A DNA stretch of 64,000 bases from CAITWD01 sp963842065. Lineage in GTDB: Bacteria > Actinomycetota > Thermoleophilia > Miltoncostaeales > Miltoncostaeaceae. The notes under the pieces are model-generated. The model had not been told where the DNA came from. It ran no database searches and saw nothing but the letters and a program-made list of their open reading frames with translations. The stretch is taken from assembly GCA_963842065.1 (NCBI GenBank), contig CAWJEW010000007.1, positions 186,001 to 250,000 on the forward strand. The letters are read 5' to 3'. A program made the position numbers and the translations under genes. Below are positions 25,438 to 37,498 of this stretch, one piece after another (position 1 is the first letter of the stretch; each line of letters begins with the position of its first letter).

Positions 25438-26690
25438 GCACGCGGGAACTGCGAGAGCGGGTGGTGATCACCGGCATTGGGCTGGTGTCCCCGCTGGGGA
25501 TCGGACGGACCGACGCGTGGGCTGCGGCGCTCGCCGGCCGCTCGGGTGCCGGGCCGATCACGCACTTCGACGCCTCGGACCATGGCGCCCAGATCGCGTT
25601 CGAGGTGGCGGGCTTCGACCCCTTGACCTACATCGACCGCCGCGCCGCGCGCCGCATGGACCGCTCTTCCCATCTCGCCGTCGCCGCGGCCGCCCTTGCG
25701 ATCGAGGACGCGGGCCTGGTGGTTCCGGCCGACGCAGAGCGGTACGGCGCGGTCATCTCGACCGGCAACGGCGGCAACGCGACCTACGAGGACGCCCACC
25801 GCACGCTGCTTGAGCGGGGCCCCGACAGGATCTCGCCGGTCGCGTTGCCGATGATCATCTGCAACATGGCCGCCGGGCACGTGTCGATCGCCTACGGCCT
25901 GAAGGGACCGCTGACGTGCGTGCTGAGCGCCTGCGCAAGCAGCCTGCATGCGCTAGGTGAGGCGGCCGACGTGATCCGCCGCGGGGCGGCCGACGTCATG
26001 CTCGCCGGCGGCTCCGAGGCCGCGGTGACCCCGTATGCAATGGCGGCGCTCGATGCCTCCCGGGCGATGTCACGCCGCAACGACGATCCCGCCGGCGCGA
26101 GCCGACCCTTCGATGCCGAGCGCGACGGGTTCGTCCTGGGCGAGGCCGGCGCGATCTTGGTGCTCGAGCGCATGGACCTCGCGCTCGAGCGCGGCGCGCG
26201 GATCTTCGCCGAGCTCGCCGGGTACGGCGCCACCTCGGACGCGCACCACATCACCGAGCCGCACCCCGACGGCTCCGAGCAGGCACAGGCGATCCGCCGC
26301 GCCCTGGCCTCGGGCGGTATCGACCCGACATCGGTCGACCACATCAACGCCCACGCGACCTCGACCATCGCCGGAGACGTCTCGGAGGTCCAGGGCATCA
26401 TCTCCGCACTCGGTGGCGCGCACGCTGCGCGGATCGCCGTCAGCGCAACCAAGTCCATGCACGGCCACTGCCTCGGCGCCACCGGGGCGCTGGAGGCCTC
26501 GCTGACGGCACTCGCCGTGGCCGATCAGGCGGTGCCGCCGACGATCAACCTGGACCACCTCGATCCCGCCTGCGAAGGGGTCGACCACATCCGCACCGCG
26601 CGAGCCCAGGAGATCCGGACCGCCCTGTGCTCGGGCTTCGGCTTCGGCGGACACAACGCCGTGCTCGCGATCCGCACGGTGCAGGCATGA
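25434..26690 (+). CDS. fabF: 3-oxoacyl-ACP synthase II (first copy)
   Basis: This ketosynthase condenses malonyl-ACP with acyl-ACP. The 418-residue product has VVITGIGLVSPLGIG, the nucleophile cysteine in VLSACASSLHALG, histidines in HINAHATSTIAGD and KSMHGHCLGATGA, and CSGFGFGGHNAVLA at the end. All three catalytic residues are there, so it should be active. GTG 25434 overlaps fabG by 4 nt and its stop overlaps fabF2. Confidence 0.96.
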   Translation: MSTRELRERVVITGIGLVSPLGIGRTDAWAAALAGRSGAGPITHFDASDHGAQIAFEVAGFDPLTYIDRRAARRMDRSSHLAVAAAALAIEDAGLVVPADAERYGAVISTGNGGNATYEDAHRTLLERGPDRISPVALPMIICNMAAGHVSIAYGLKGPLTCVLSACASSLHALGEAADVIRRGAADVMLAGGSEAAVTPYAMAALDASRAMSRRNDDPAGASRPFDAERDGFVLGEAGAILVLERMDLALERGARIFAELAGYGATSDAHHITEPHPDGSEQAQAIRRALASGGIDPTSVDHINAHATSTIAGDVSEVQGIISALGGAHAARIAVSATKSMHGHCLGATGALEASLTALAVADQAVPPTINLDHLDPACEGVDHIRTARAQEIRTALCSGFGFGGHNAVLAIRTVQA

Positions 26691-27944
26691 GCGCGCGCCG
26701 GCGCGTCGTAATCACCGGCATCGGGGTGATCTGTTCCCTGGGTGTCGGGCGCGAGGATGTCTGGCGCCAGGCCATCGCGGGCACGCCCGGCGGCGCCCCG
26801 ATCACCGGCGTCGACATCGGCGACGACGCACCGGTGCGGATGGCCTGCCAGGCCCGTGAGTTCGTCGTCGAGGACTTCATCGAGCGCCGCCTCGCCCGAC
26901 GTGCCGATCGTGTGACCCACCTCGCGCTCGCCGCCGCGCAGTTGGCGCTCGCCGACGCCCATCTGACCGTCGCGCACGACGGCCGTGACACCGGGTGCAT
27001 CCTGGGGACCGGCACCGGTGGAAACCACGTCCGCGACGAGAACCATCGCGTCATGCTCGAGCGCGGCGTGGATCGCATCTCCCCGTTCGCGATCCCATAC
27101 AGCATGTGCAACCACCCGCCTGCGGAGGTCGCGATGCAGCTCGGCCTGCGCGGCCCGACGATGGCGATGGTCACCGCATGTGCGGCCGGCGCCGACGCCA
27201 TCGGGACCTCGACGGCGGTGATCCGGCGCGGCGACGCCGAGGTGATGCTCGCGGGCGGGGCCGAGGCGATGATCACGCCACTGTGGATCGCCGCATTCGA
27301 CGCGATGCGCGTGCTCTCGCACCATCACGGAGATCCGGCGTCGGCCGCGCGGCCGTTCGACCTCTCGCGCGACGGCTTCCTGATCGGGGAGGGCGCCTCG
27401 ATCGTCGTGCTCGAGGTCCTCGAGCACGCGACGGCCCGTGGGGCGACGATCATCTGCGAGATGGCCGGGTACGGCGCGAGTGCCGACGCGCACCACATCA
27501 CCGACCCCGATCCGACCGGCGAGAGCCAGGCCCGGGCGATGCGCGCCGCGATCGCCGACGCCCGTATCGCCGCCGACGGCGATCGGCTACGTCAACGCGC
27601 ACGGTGGCGCGAGCAGGCTCGGCGACTCGTCCGAGGTCGCCGCCCTGCGTCGGGTGTTCGGCGACGAGCACGCCAGCCGGACGGCGGTCTCGGCGACCAA
27701 GTCGATGCACGGACACTGCATGGGCGCGACCGGTGCCGTCGAATGCGCGCTGACCGCACTCGCCGTCGCCGACGGCCGCGTCCCCCCGACCATCAACCTC
27801 ACCGACCTCGATCCGGAGTGCGGTGGGGTCGACCATGTCGTCGGCGCGGCCCGCGACGTGCGTCTCGAGGCCGCGTTGTCGACCAACAATGGGCTGGGCG
27901 GCCACAACGCCGCGCTCGTGCTCGTCCCGTGGAGGGAACGATGA
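26687..27944 (+). CDS. fabF: 3-oxoacyl-ACP synthase II (second copy, frameshifted)
   Basis: This is a second FabF-type ketosynthase, similar to its neighbour through the whole length. It starts MSARRRVVITGIGVICSLGVG, with Cys in MVTACAAGADAIG. At about 27577 one extra G shifts the frame; without it the protein continues AIGYVNAHGGASRLGD and then KSMHGHCMGATGA, with both catalytic histidines, to NNGLGGHNAALVLV and TGA 27944. The restored length is about 418 residues. Because the cysteine is kept it is not a chain-length-factor-type partner. The indel looks like consensus error. Confidence 0.85.
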
Positions 27945-28139
27945 GCCCGAGGGCGCGGACGCAAGCTGACCCCGCGCGCGGAGAAGTCGATCCGGCTCAC
28001 GCTTGCCGGCGTGCTCGCCGCGATTCCCGGTCTGTGGGGGATCGCGACGGGCACCGTGTGGCTGGGCTACCTCGCGGCCGGCATCATCCTCGCCGCCATC
28101 CTGCTCGGCCCCGTGTCGGAGCGCCACTTCACCCGCTAG
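27941..28139 (+). CDS. Small membrane protein at end of fab operon (frameshifted start)
   Basis: An ATG at 27941 overlaps the fabF2 stop as ATGA, but the reading frame with clear membrane character begins one base over at 27963: KLTPRAEKSIRLTLAGVLAA, then a second helix (WLGYLAAGIILAAILLGPV) and SERHFTR, TAG 28137-28139. Adding one base between 27955 and 27963 joins them into a two-helix protein of about 66 residues. No family is recognised. Its stop codon overlaps that of the convergent thioesterase gene by two bases. Confidence 0.5.
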
Positions 28140-28558
28140 GCCTCGTCGGCGGCCACCTGCGGCACCGGCACCGGCCGCTCGTCCGGGCCGATCGCGACAA
28201 ACACGAAGCGCCCCGTCCCGCACAGGCGCCGCTCGCCGGTCAGAAGGACCTCGGCGACCATCGTGACCTCGATCGTCATCGACGTGCGTCCGGTCGCGGT
28301 CACCACCGCCTGCACCTCGACGATCTCGCCGATGTGCACGGGGGCGACATAGTCCACCTCGTCGACGCCGACAGTCACCACCGTCTGGCGCGAATGCCGG
28401 GTGGCGGCGACAAAGGCCGCGCGGTCCATCATGCTCAGCGCGACGCCGCCGAACAGGGTCCCACGGTGATTGAGCTGCTCCGGCAGCACGATGTCGGTCA
28501 TGCGCGTGATGGCGGGCGCGGCGAGCGCGTCTGCGAACGGGGCGGCGGCGTCGGTCAT
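28136..28558 (-). CDS. Acyl-CoA thioesterase, hotdog fold
   Basis: This 140-residue single-domain protein resembles the YciA/BACH group of acyl-CoA thioesterases, which hydrolyse acyl-CoA in the cytoplasm. The start region LPEQLNHRGTLFGGVALSMMD fits the family's N-x-x-G-x-x-(F/L)GG-x-(L/V)-(M/L)-x-x-(M/I)D active-site helix. VDEVDYVAPVHIGEIVEVQAVV is the next conserved block. It overlaps tag by 4 nt, so the two form an operon reading away from metH. Confidence 0.85.
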   Translation of the reverse strand: MTDAAAPFADALAAPAITRMTDIVLPEQLNHRGTLFGGVALSMMDRAAFVAATRHSRQTVVTVGVDEVDYVAPVHIGEIVEVQAVVTATGRTSMTIEVTMVAEVLLTGERRLCGTGRFVFVAIGPDERPVPVPQVAADEA

Positions 28559-29124
28559 GCGGGGTCCTCGTCGCTCGGAGCCGACGGCTCGGGCTGCCGC
28601 CACGGCGGCCCGAGCTCGTCGATGCGCGCGTAGGCGGGACAGTCGGGGGCATGGGCGCCCGGCAAGTAGCCGAGCGACATCAGGAATTCGCGGGTGATCT
28701 CGGGCCCGGTGAAGCGAAACGTCCGGCGAAACAGCCGCACCCACTCCTCCCTGGACAACGGGTGATGGGCATCCAGCCACGCGGCCACGCTGCCGCACGC
28801 GTCGATGAGCCCGCACATGACCCCGGCGTTGGCGATGATGGCCTCGATCTTGCGCCGGTTGCGGATCACCCGGGCGTCGACCAGCAGCCGCTCGCGACCC
28901 ACGTCGCCGAGCGCCGCGACATGGGTCGGCGCAAAGCCCCCGAACGCGTCGCGAATGCCGGCCCGCCGACGCAGCACGATCTCCCACGACAGACCGGCCT
29001 GAAAGATCTCGAGGGCCAACCGCTCGCACAGCACCTCGTCGTCGCGGGACGGCACCCCATACTCGAACTCGTGGTAGTCGTTATGCACCGGATGCCCGGG
29101 CGCGATCGCGCAGTACCCGCTCAT
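28555..29124 (-). CDS. tag: DNA-3-methyladenine glycosylase I
   Basis: Tag removes 3-methyladenine from alkylated DNA. The 189-residue product shows HNDYHEFEYGVPSRDDEVL, FQAGLSWEIVLRRRAGIRDAF and TFRFTGPEITREFLMSLGYL. The zinc site appears as Cys 5, His 17 and the C-terminal H-A-P-D-C pair. ATG 29124 fits the family start (SGYC). It diverges from metH across 72 bp. Confidence 0.92.
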   Translation of the reverse strand: MSGYCAIAPGHPVHNDYHEFEYGVPSRDDEVLCERLALEIFQAGLSWEIVLRRRAGIRDAFGGFAPTHVAALGDVGRERLLVDARVIRNRRKIEAIIANAGVMCGLIDACGSVAAWLDAHHPLSREEWVRLFRRTFRFTGPEITREFLMSLGYLPGAHAPDCPAYARIDELGPPWRQPEPSAPSDEDPA

Positions 29125-29182
29125 CGACGGGCGCCATCGCGGCTTATCGTCACCAATCGGCCCTCCGAAAGGTCGCGCAGGA

Positions 29183-29188
29183 TACGCT
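29183..29188 (+). promoter_or_regulatory. -10 hexamer for metH, leaderless
   Basis: TACGCT lies 8 nt before the metH ATG, so transcription would begin at or next to the start codon. No ribosome site is present, which agrees with a leaderless mRNA. No -35 is evident. Confidence 0.4.
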
Positions 29189-29196
29189 AGGACACT

Positions 29197-32923
<3,727 letters not shown>

Positions 32924-32937
<14 letters not shown>

Positions 32938-33463
32938 ACTGCTCCTTGGCGAACACGAGCCGGGCGCGATACGCGCACTCGTACAGCGACGTGAGCTTCT
33001 GCGCGGCCTGCTCAGGGGTGAGCCGGTCAAGTCCCGGGCTGGCGACGACCCACAGTGCCGACGGCGGCACCTCACGCGCCGCCTCCACGATGACCCGGGC
33101 GGCAACGTTCGGATCCTCGACCTCGGGGGTGGCGCCATCGACGACGACGACCATCGCCTCGTCGGGCCCGAACCGGTAGACCCCGTCGGGCGCGGGCCCC
33201 GCGGTTTCGATGATGCGGGCACCCGCTGCGGCCAGCGCGCCCGGATCGGCGGGATCGGTCGCCTTGACCACGCGATATGGCGCGGCCACCACGGCGGCCG
33301 CGTACGTCTCGGGGGTGTCGTGCAGCGCGCCCGAGCTCACGACATCAACACCGATCGACACGAGCCGGGATGCCCATTCGGGCGGGCCCGGCAGCCCGCC
33401 AAGGGCGATCGTGGCGAGCACCGGCAACTGGACCTGGAGACGTTCGAGTTCGGGGCGCCGCAT
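32924..33463 (-). CDS. Uncharacterised protein resembling the C-terminal part of MetE-type methionine synthase
   Basis: This 179-residue protein has no signal peptide or membrane helix. The end segment (ALWVVASPGLDRLTPEQAA, followed by a C-terminal helix with YRARLVF) resembles the last strand and helix of the cobalamin-independent methionine synthase/UROD barrel, where the usual motif is n-P-D-x-G-L. Here the zinc cysteine is replaced (ASPG), and the protein is about half a domain, so catalysis is unlikely. It overlaps the tail of metH by 14 nt in convergent orientation, which hints at a link with methionine metabolism. Family placement is tentative. Confidence 0.55.
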
Positions 33464-33676
33464 CGGCAGGCATGCTGCCAGATCGCGGCCACCCGCGACG
33501 AGCGGCCAGCATGTCGCACGAGGTCAATCGGAACCCCGGGGCTCTACCGGATGTGAAACGGGGCGAACTCCGGCCAAAATCCTGGCCGTCGAGCGGTATC
33601 CTCACGCCCTACCGGTTGCGGGGGTTCCCCGCGATCAGGCAAACTGTCGTGTTCTGACACCTATCACGGAGGGCAC

Positions 33677-35245
33677 ATGGCAACTGAGGTCGGCGAACGC
33701 GCAGCCGCGCTGCTCGAGGCGAACGGACTGGCCCCAACGGGAACGGTGCTCTGGGACCTGTCGACTGAGGTCCTCTACGAACACGCGATCAAGAACGGAT
33801 CGGGCCGTTTGGCGCACGGCGGTGCGCTTGCCGTCACGACCGGTGTGCACACCGGCCGGGCGCCCAAGGACAAGTTCATCGTCAAGGAGCCCGGCAGCGA
33901 GGCCCGCGTGGCCTGGGGGGCTGTCAACCAGCCGATGGATCTTGAGATCGCCGCCAAGCTCGGCCAAGACCTGCGCGCGCATCTCAACGCGGCGCCGCAG
34001 CTGTACGTGCTCAACGCCCGTGTGGGTTCGGACCCGACGCACGGCATCACCCTGCGCCTCATCAGCGAGAGCGCATGGCACGCGCTGTTCACCAAGAGTC
34101 TGTTCATCGACCTCACCGACGAGGAGCGCGCCAGCCTCACGAGCACGGACGGCGTGATCCTCCACGCCCCGAGCTTCAACGCCGACCCGGCGGTGCACAA
34201 GACCCGCCAGGGCAACTTCGTCGTGATGAACCTCTCCGAGAGCGAGATCCTGATCGGCGGCACCCAGTACGCCGGTGAGATCAAGAAGTCGGCGTTCACG
34301 CTGATGAACGACCGCCTGCCGCTCGAGGGTGTGCTGCCGATGCATTGCTCGGCCAACGTCGGCCCCAATGGCGACGTCGCCGTGTTTTTCGGCCTGTCAG
34401 GCACCGGCAAGACCACGCTGTCGACCGACGCGAGCCGTCCGCTGATCGGCGACGACGAGCACGGCTGGTCCGACGAGGGCGTGTTCAACTTCGAAGGCGG
34501 CTGCTACGCCAAGGTCATCGGCCTGTCCGCCGACGCCGAGCCGGAGATCTACGCGACGACCCGCATGTTCGGCACGGTGCTCGAGAACGTCGTGCTCGAC
34601 CCGGACACCCGGATCATCGACCTCGACGACGACTCCCTGACCGAGAACACCCGCGGCGCGTACCCGCTCGAGTCGGTCCCGAACGCGGTGCCCGAGAAGC
34701 GTGCCGGCCAGCCGACGAACATCGTCATGCTCACCTGTGACGCGTTCGGCGTGCTGCCGCCCATCGCCAGGCTCACGCCCCAGCAGGCGATGCAGATGTT
34801 CCTGGCCGGCTACACCGCCAAGGTCGCCGGAACCGAGATCGGCGTGACCGAGCCGCAGGCCACCTTTAGCTCCTGCTTCGGCGCCCCGTTCCTGCCGCAG
34901 CCGCCGAAGGTCTACGCGGCGCTGCTCAAGGACCGGATCGAGCGCTACGGCGTCAACGTGTGGCTGATCAACACCGGCTGGACCGGTGGCGGCGCGGGCG
35001 TCGGCAGCCGCATGCCGATCAAGGTCAGTCGCGCCGTCGTGCGCGGGGCCGTCTCGGGCGAGCTCGCCGGCGCAACGACCCGCACCGACCCGATCTTCGG
35101 GTTCGAGGTGCCGGTCGCCGTCGATGGCGTCGAGCAGTCGCTGCTGGACCCCAAGAGCACCTGGCCGGACCCGGCCGCCTACGACGAGACGGCCAACAAG
35201 CTGGCCGCCGATATCGTGGCCAACGCCAAGAAGGCCGGTCAGTAG
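33677..35245 (+). CDS. pckA: Phosphoenolpyruvate carboxykinase (ATP)
   Basis: PckA converts oxaloacetate to PEP with ATP, the entry to gluconeogenesis. The 522-residue product has TGVHTGRAPKDKFIV, the P-loop FFGLSGTGKTTLS, LIGDDEHGWSDEGVFNFEGGCYAK with metal ligands, and NTGWTGGGAGVGSRMPI. GGAGGG stands 4 nt before the ATG. TATCCT at 33597 may be the -10. A strong hairpin follows its stop. Confidence 0.97.
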   Translation: MATEVGERAAALLEANGLAPTGTVLWDLSTEVLYEHAIKNGSGRLAHGGALAVTTGVHTGRAPKDKFIVKEPGSEARVAWGAVNQPMDLEIAAKLGQDLRAHLNAAPQLYVLNARVGSDPTHGITLRLISESAWHALFTKSLFIDLTDEERASLTSTDGVILHAPSFNADPAVHKTRQGNFVVMNLSESEILIGGTQYAGEIKKSAFTLMNDRLPLEGVLPMHCSANVGPNGDVAVFFGLSGTGKTTLSTDASRPLIGDDEHGWSDEGVFNFEGGCYAKVIGLSADAEPEIYATTRMFGTVLENVVLDPDTRIIDLDDDSLTENTRGAYPLESVPNAVPEKRAGQPTNIVMLTCDAFGVLPPIARLTPQQAMQMFLAGYTAKVAGTEIGVTEPQATFSSCFGAPFLPQPPKVYAALLKDRIERYGVNVWLINTGWTGGGAGVGSRMPIKVSRAVVRGAVSGELAGATTRTDPIFGFEVPVAVDGVEQSLLDPKSTWPDPAAYDETANKLAADIVANAKKAGQ

Positions 35246-35257
35246 CACCATCCCAGA

Positions 35258-35291
35258 CCTGCGGGGGTGCGCCGATGCGCAGCCCCGCAGG
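35258..35291. terminator. Bidirectional hairpin between pckA and enoyl-CoA hydratase gene
   Basis: CCTGCGGGG (35258-35266) pairs with CCCCGCAGG (35283-35291) and TGCGC (68-72) with GCGCA (77-81) across a CGAT tetraloop, 14 pairs with one mismatch. It starts 12 nt after the pckA stop and lies between convergent genes. There is no T-run on either strand. Confidence 0.5.
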
Positions 35292-35299
35292 CGCGCGGG

Positions 35300-36127
35300 T
35301 CAACCCGCGGCGTCGGGCGGCTGCACGCCGCCGGGCGGTTCGGCCCAGCGCGGCGCGCGGCGCTCGCGAAACGCCGCCAGCCCCTCGGCAAAGTGCGTCG
35401 AGGCATAGGCCTCCAGGCGGATGCGCTCAATGGTCGCTGCATCCTCGGGCGCGGGCACGCCGGAGAGCAGTGTGATGGCGGCGCGCGTCCCGGCCACCGC
35501 CGTGGGTGCGGCCAGGACGATGTCGGCCACCGTGTCGGCGACTGCCCCCGCCAGCTCCGCGGCCGGGACGACCTGATCAACCAGGCCGATCACCAGCGCG
35601 CGCTCGGCGGACACCGGCCGTCCGGTCACGAACAGTTGCCGCGTCCGCGCCGGGCCCAGGATCGCAAGAAACTGGGCCAGTCCCTCGGGCGCGTAGACGA
35701 CGCCCAGACGCGCCGCCGGCATTCCGAACTGCGCCGTATCGCTGGCGATGCGCCAGTCGCAGGCGACCGCCAGCTCGAGCCCCCCGCCGAAGGCCGCCCC
35801 GTTGACGGCGGCCACGACCGGACACGCACACGCCGCGATCGCCGCTGTCGCGCCGCGCAAGCGCTCCTCCCCGCGCCTGAGACGCTCGGCCATCCTCTCC
35901 CCCGGCGCGTCGGCGAGGTCTAGCCCCGAGGAGAAATGGCGCGGGCCCGAGCCGGTCAGCACGATCACGCGCACGTCGGGGCGAGGGCGCTCGACATGCC
36001 GCACGATCGCCCGCAGAATCTCCTCGTCGATCGCGTTGGCGCGGTCCGGGTTATGGATGCGCAGGATGGTCGCATGGGCGCCGTCCTCGACGAGCAATCC
36101 GGGTGTGGAGGGATTCTCCGGTGACAT
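35300..36127 (-). CDS. Enoyl-CoA hydratase/isomerase family protein
   Basis: This 275-residue crotonase-fold protein probably acts on acyl-CoA thioesters in the cytoplasm. Conserved parts are FSSGLDLADAPG (oxyanion-hole strand), ACPVVAAVNGAAFGGGLELAVACDWRIAS (second oxyanion-hole block) and FGMPAARLGVVYAPEG. The positions where true hydratases carry two glutamates read as Gly/Ala-rich or are not clear, so the exact reaction (hydratase, isomerase or other) cannot be set. The proline- and alanine-rich tail is poorly conserved. Confidence 0.85.
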   Translation of the reverse strand: MSPENPSTPGLLVEDGAHATILRIHNPDRANAIDEEILRAIVRHVERPRPDVRVIVLTGSGPRHFSSGLDLADAPGERMAERLRRGEERLRGATAAIAACACPVVAAVNGAAFGGGLELAVACDWRIASDTAQFGMPAARLGVVYAPEGLAQFLAILGPARTRQLFVTGRPVSAERALVIGLVDQVVPAAELAGAVADTVADIVLAAPTAVAGTRAAITLLSGVPAPEDAATIERIRLEAYASTHFAEGLAAFRERRAPRWAEPPGGVQPPDAAG

Positions 36128-36136
36128 CAGTCCTCG

Positions 36137-36480
36137 TTAACGTCTGTGGGCGCGTACTGGGGTGCGCACTCGGCCCGCGACGGCCACGATGTCACGCTCG
36201 TCGCGCGCGGTCCGCATCGCGATGCGCTGCGTGCCCCCGGCGTGGTCGCCATCCGGGAGCCCGACGGGTCCGACTGGACCGCGCCGGTCGCCGCCGCGGC
36301 AACGCCGCCCCACGGCGCGTGTGACCTCGTCATCGTCGCGACCAAGTCGCACGACACCCTACAGGCGGCCGCGACCCTACGACCCGCGCGTGCGGTCGGC
36401 GCCGGGGATCCCGACACCTGTCAACGACGTCCTGGACGGGCTGCTCGTGCGCCAAGCCGATCGCGCGACCGCACCCGGCG
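36137..36480 (+). pseudogene. panE: Ketopantoate reductase remnant
   Basis: SVGAYWGAHSARDGHDVTLVARG and CDLVIVATKSHDT match the N-terminal nucleotide-binding part of ketopantoate reductase. About 20 codons on, and in another frame, IPTPVNDVLDGLL matches the C-terminal helix of the family. The first strand of the Rossmann fold and roughly 170-200 central residues are missing, so this is a decayed copy rather than an indel artefact. It lies between the enoyl-CoA hydratase start and the ddl end. Confidence 0.6.
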
Positions 36481-36550
36481 CCGCGTCGCCGCGTCGCCGG
36501 CACCGCCGTGTGCGAGGGCGCAGAGCCGCGCGCGGGCCCGGCGCGGGCGA

Positions 36551-37498
36551 TCAGCCGCCGAGCGATGCGTCGGCGAGCACGCGCTCCACGACGTCATCCA
36601 GTGACAAGCCGGCGGCCATGGCCGCCTTGGGGAGCAGGCTCGTGTCGGTCATCCCGGGAATCGGGTTGATCTCGAGCACCCAGACCCGCTCGTCGGCGTC
36701 GATGAGCATGTCGACACGCCCGAAGCCGCGGCAGCCCAGCGCCGCGTAACACGCCAGCGCGGTCTGGGCGACCTCGTCTGCCAGGTCCGGGGACAGATCC
36801 GCCGGGGCCACCAGCTCGGTCATGCCGGGGGTGTAGCGCGCCTCGAAGTCGTAGAACTCGCCGGCGAGGATGGCCTCGACGGCGGGCAACGCCTCCGGAT
36901 CCTCCGTTCCGAGCACCGACACCGCGATCTCGCGACCGCGGACGAACCGCTCAAGCAGCACGTGATCGTCGAAGCTCAGGGCCGTCATCAGCGCCCGCGG
37001 CACGTCACTGGGCTCTCGCGCGACCGTGATCCCGAGCGCCGAGCCCTGCTTGGCGGGCTTGACGACGAGCGGCAACCCCAGGCGGGACTCGATCTCCATG
37101 AGGGCGTCGGCCGCGCCGAGCTCGCGAAACGCGCTCTCGCCGAACGCGAACGCCGGCGGGGTCGCGATGCCGGCGTTGGTGAAGACCGCCTTGGCCATAA
37201 CCTTGTCCATCGCGCGCGCGCATGCCTGCACCCCCGAGCCCGTATACGGGATGTCAAGGATCTCGAGCAGCTCCTGCACCGTGCCGTCCTCGCCGCCCTT
37301 GCCATGCATGGCCACGAACACCACGTCCGGTCGCTCGGCGCGCAATGTCCGCACCAGGCTCGGACCCGCGTCGACCGGGATCACCTCGTGGCCAAGGCGG
37401 CGCAGGGCGGCTTCGACGTTCGCACCGGATCTCAGGCTGACCTCGCGCTCCATGGAGCGGCCGCCTTTGAGGACCGCGACGCGCTGGGCCTCGCTCAC
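36551..37498 (-). CDS. ddl: D-alanine--D-alanine ligase
   Basis: Ddl makes the D-Ala-D-Ala dipeptide for peptidoglycan. The 315-residue ATP-grasp protein has VAVLKGGRSMEREVSLRSG, FVAMHGKGGEDGTVQELLEILDIPYTGSGV, LVVKPAKQGSALGI, RGREIAVSVLG and LEINPIPGMTDTSLLPKAA with the metal-binding Glu and Asn. GTG 37498 overlaps the stop of the upstream aminotransferase gene, so the two are co-translated. Confidence 0.96.
   Translation of the reverse strand: MSEAQRVAVLKGGRSMEREVSLRSGANVEAALRRLGHEVIPVDAGPSLVRTLRAERPDVVFVAMHGKGGEDGTVQELLEILDIPYTGSGVQACARAMDKVMAKAVFTNAGIATPPAFAFGESAFRELGAADALMEIESRLGLPLVVKPAKQGSALGITVAREPSDVPRALMTALSFDDHVLLERFVRGREIAVSVLGTEDPEALPAVEAILAGEFYDFEARYTPGMTELVAPADLSPDLADEVAQTALACYAALGCRGFGRVDMLIDADERVWVLEINPIPGMTDTSLLPKAAMAAGLSLDDVVERVLADASLGG

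Noticed and set aside
25434..27944. Type II polyketide ketosynthase/chain-length-factor pair
   Set aside because: Both proteins keep the active-site cysteine and both histidines, and they sit with fabD and fabG; chain-length factors have lost the cysteine.
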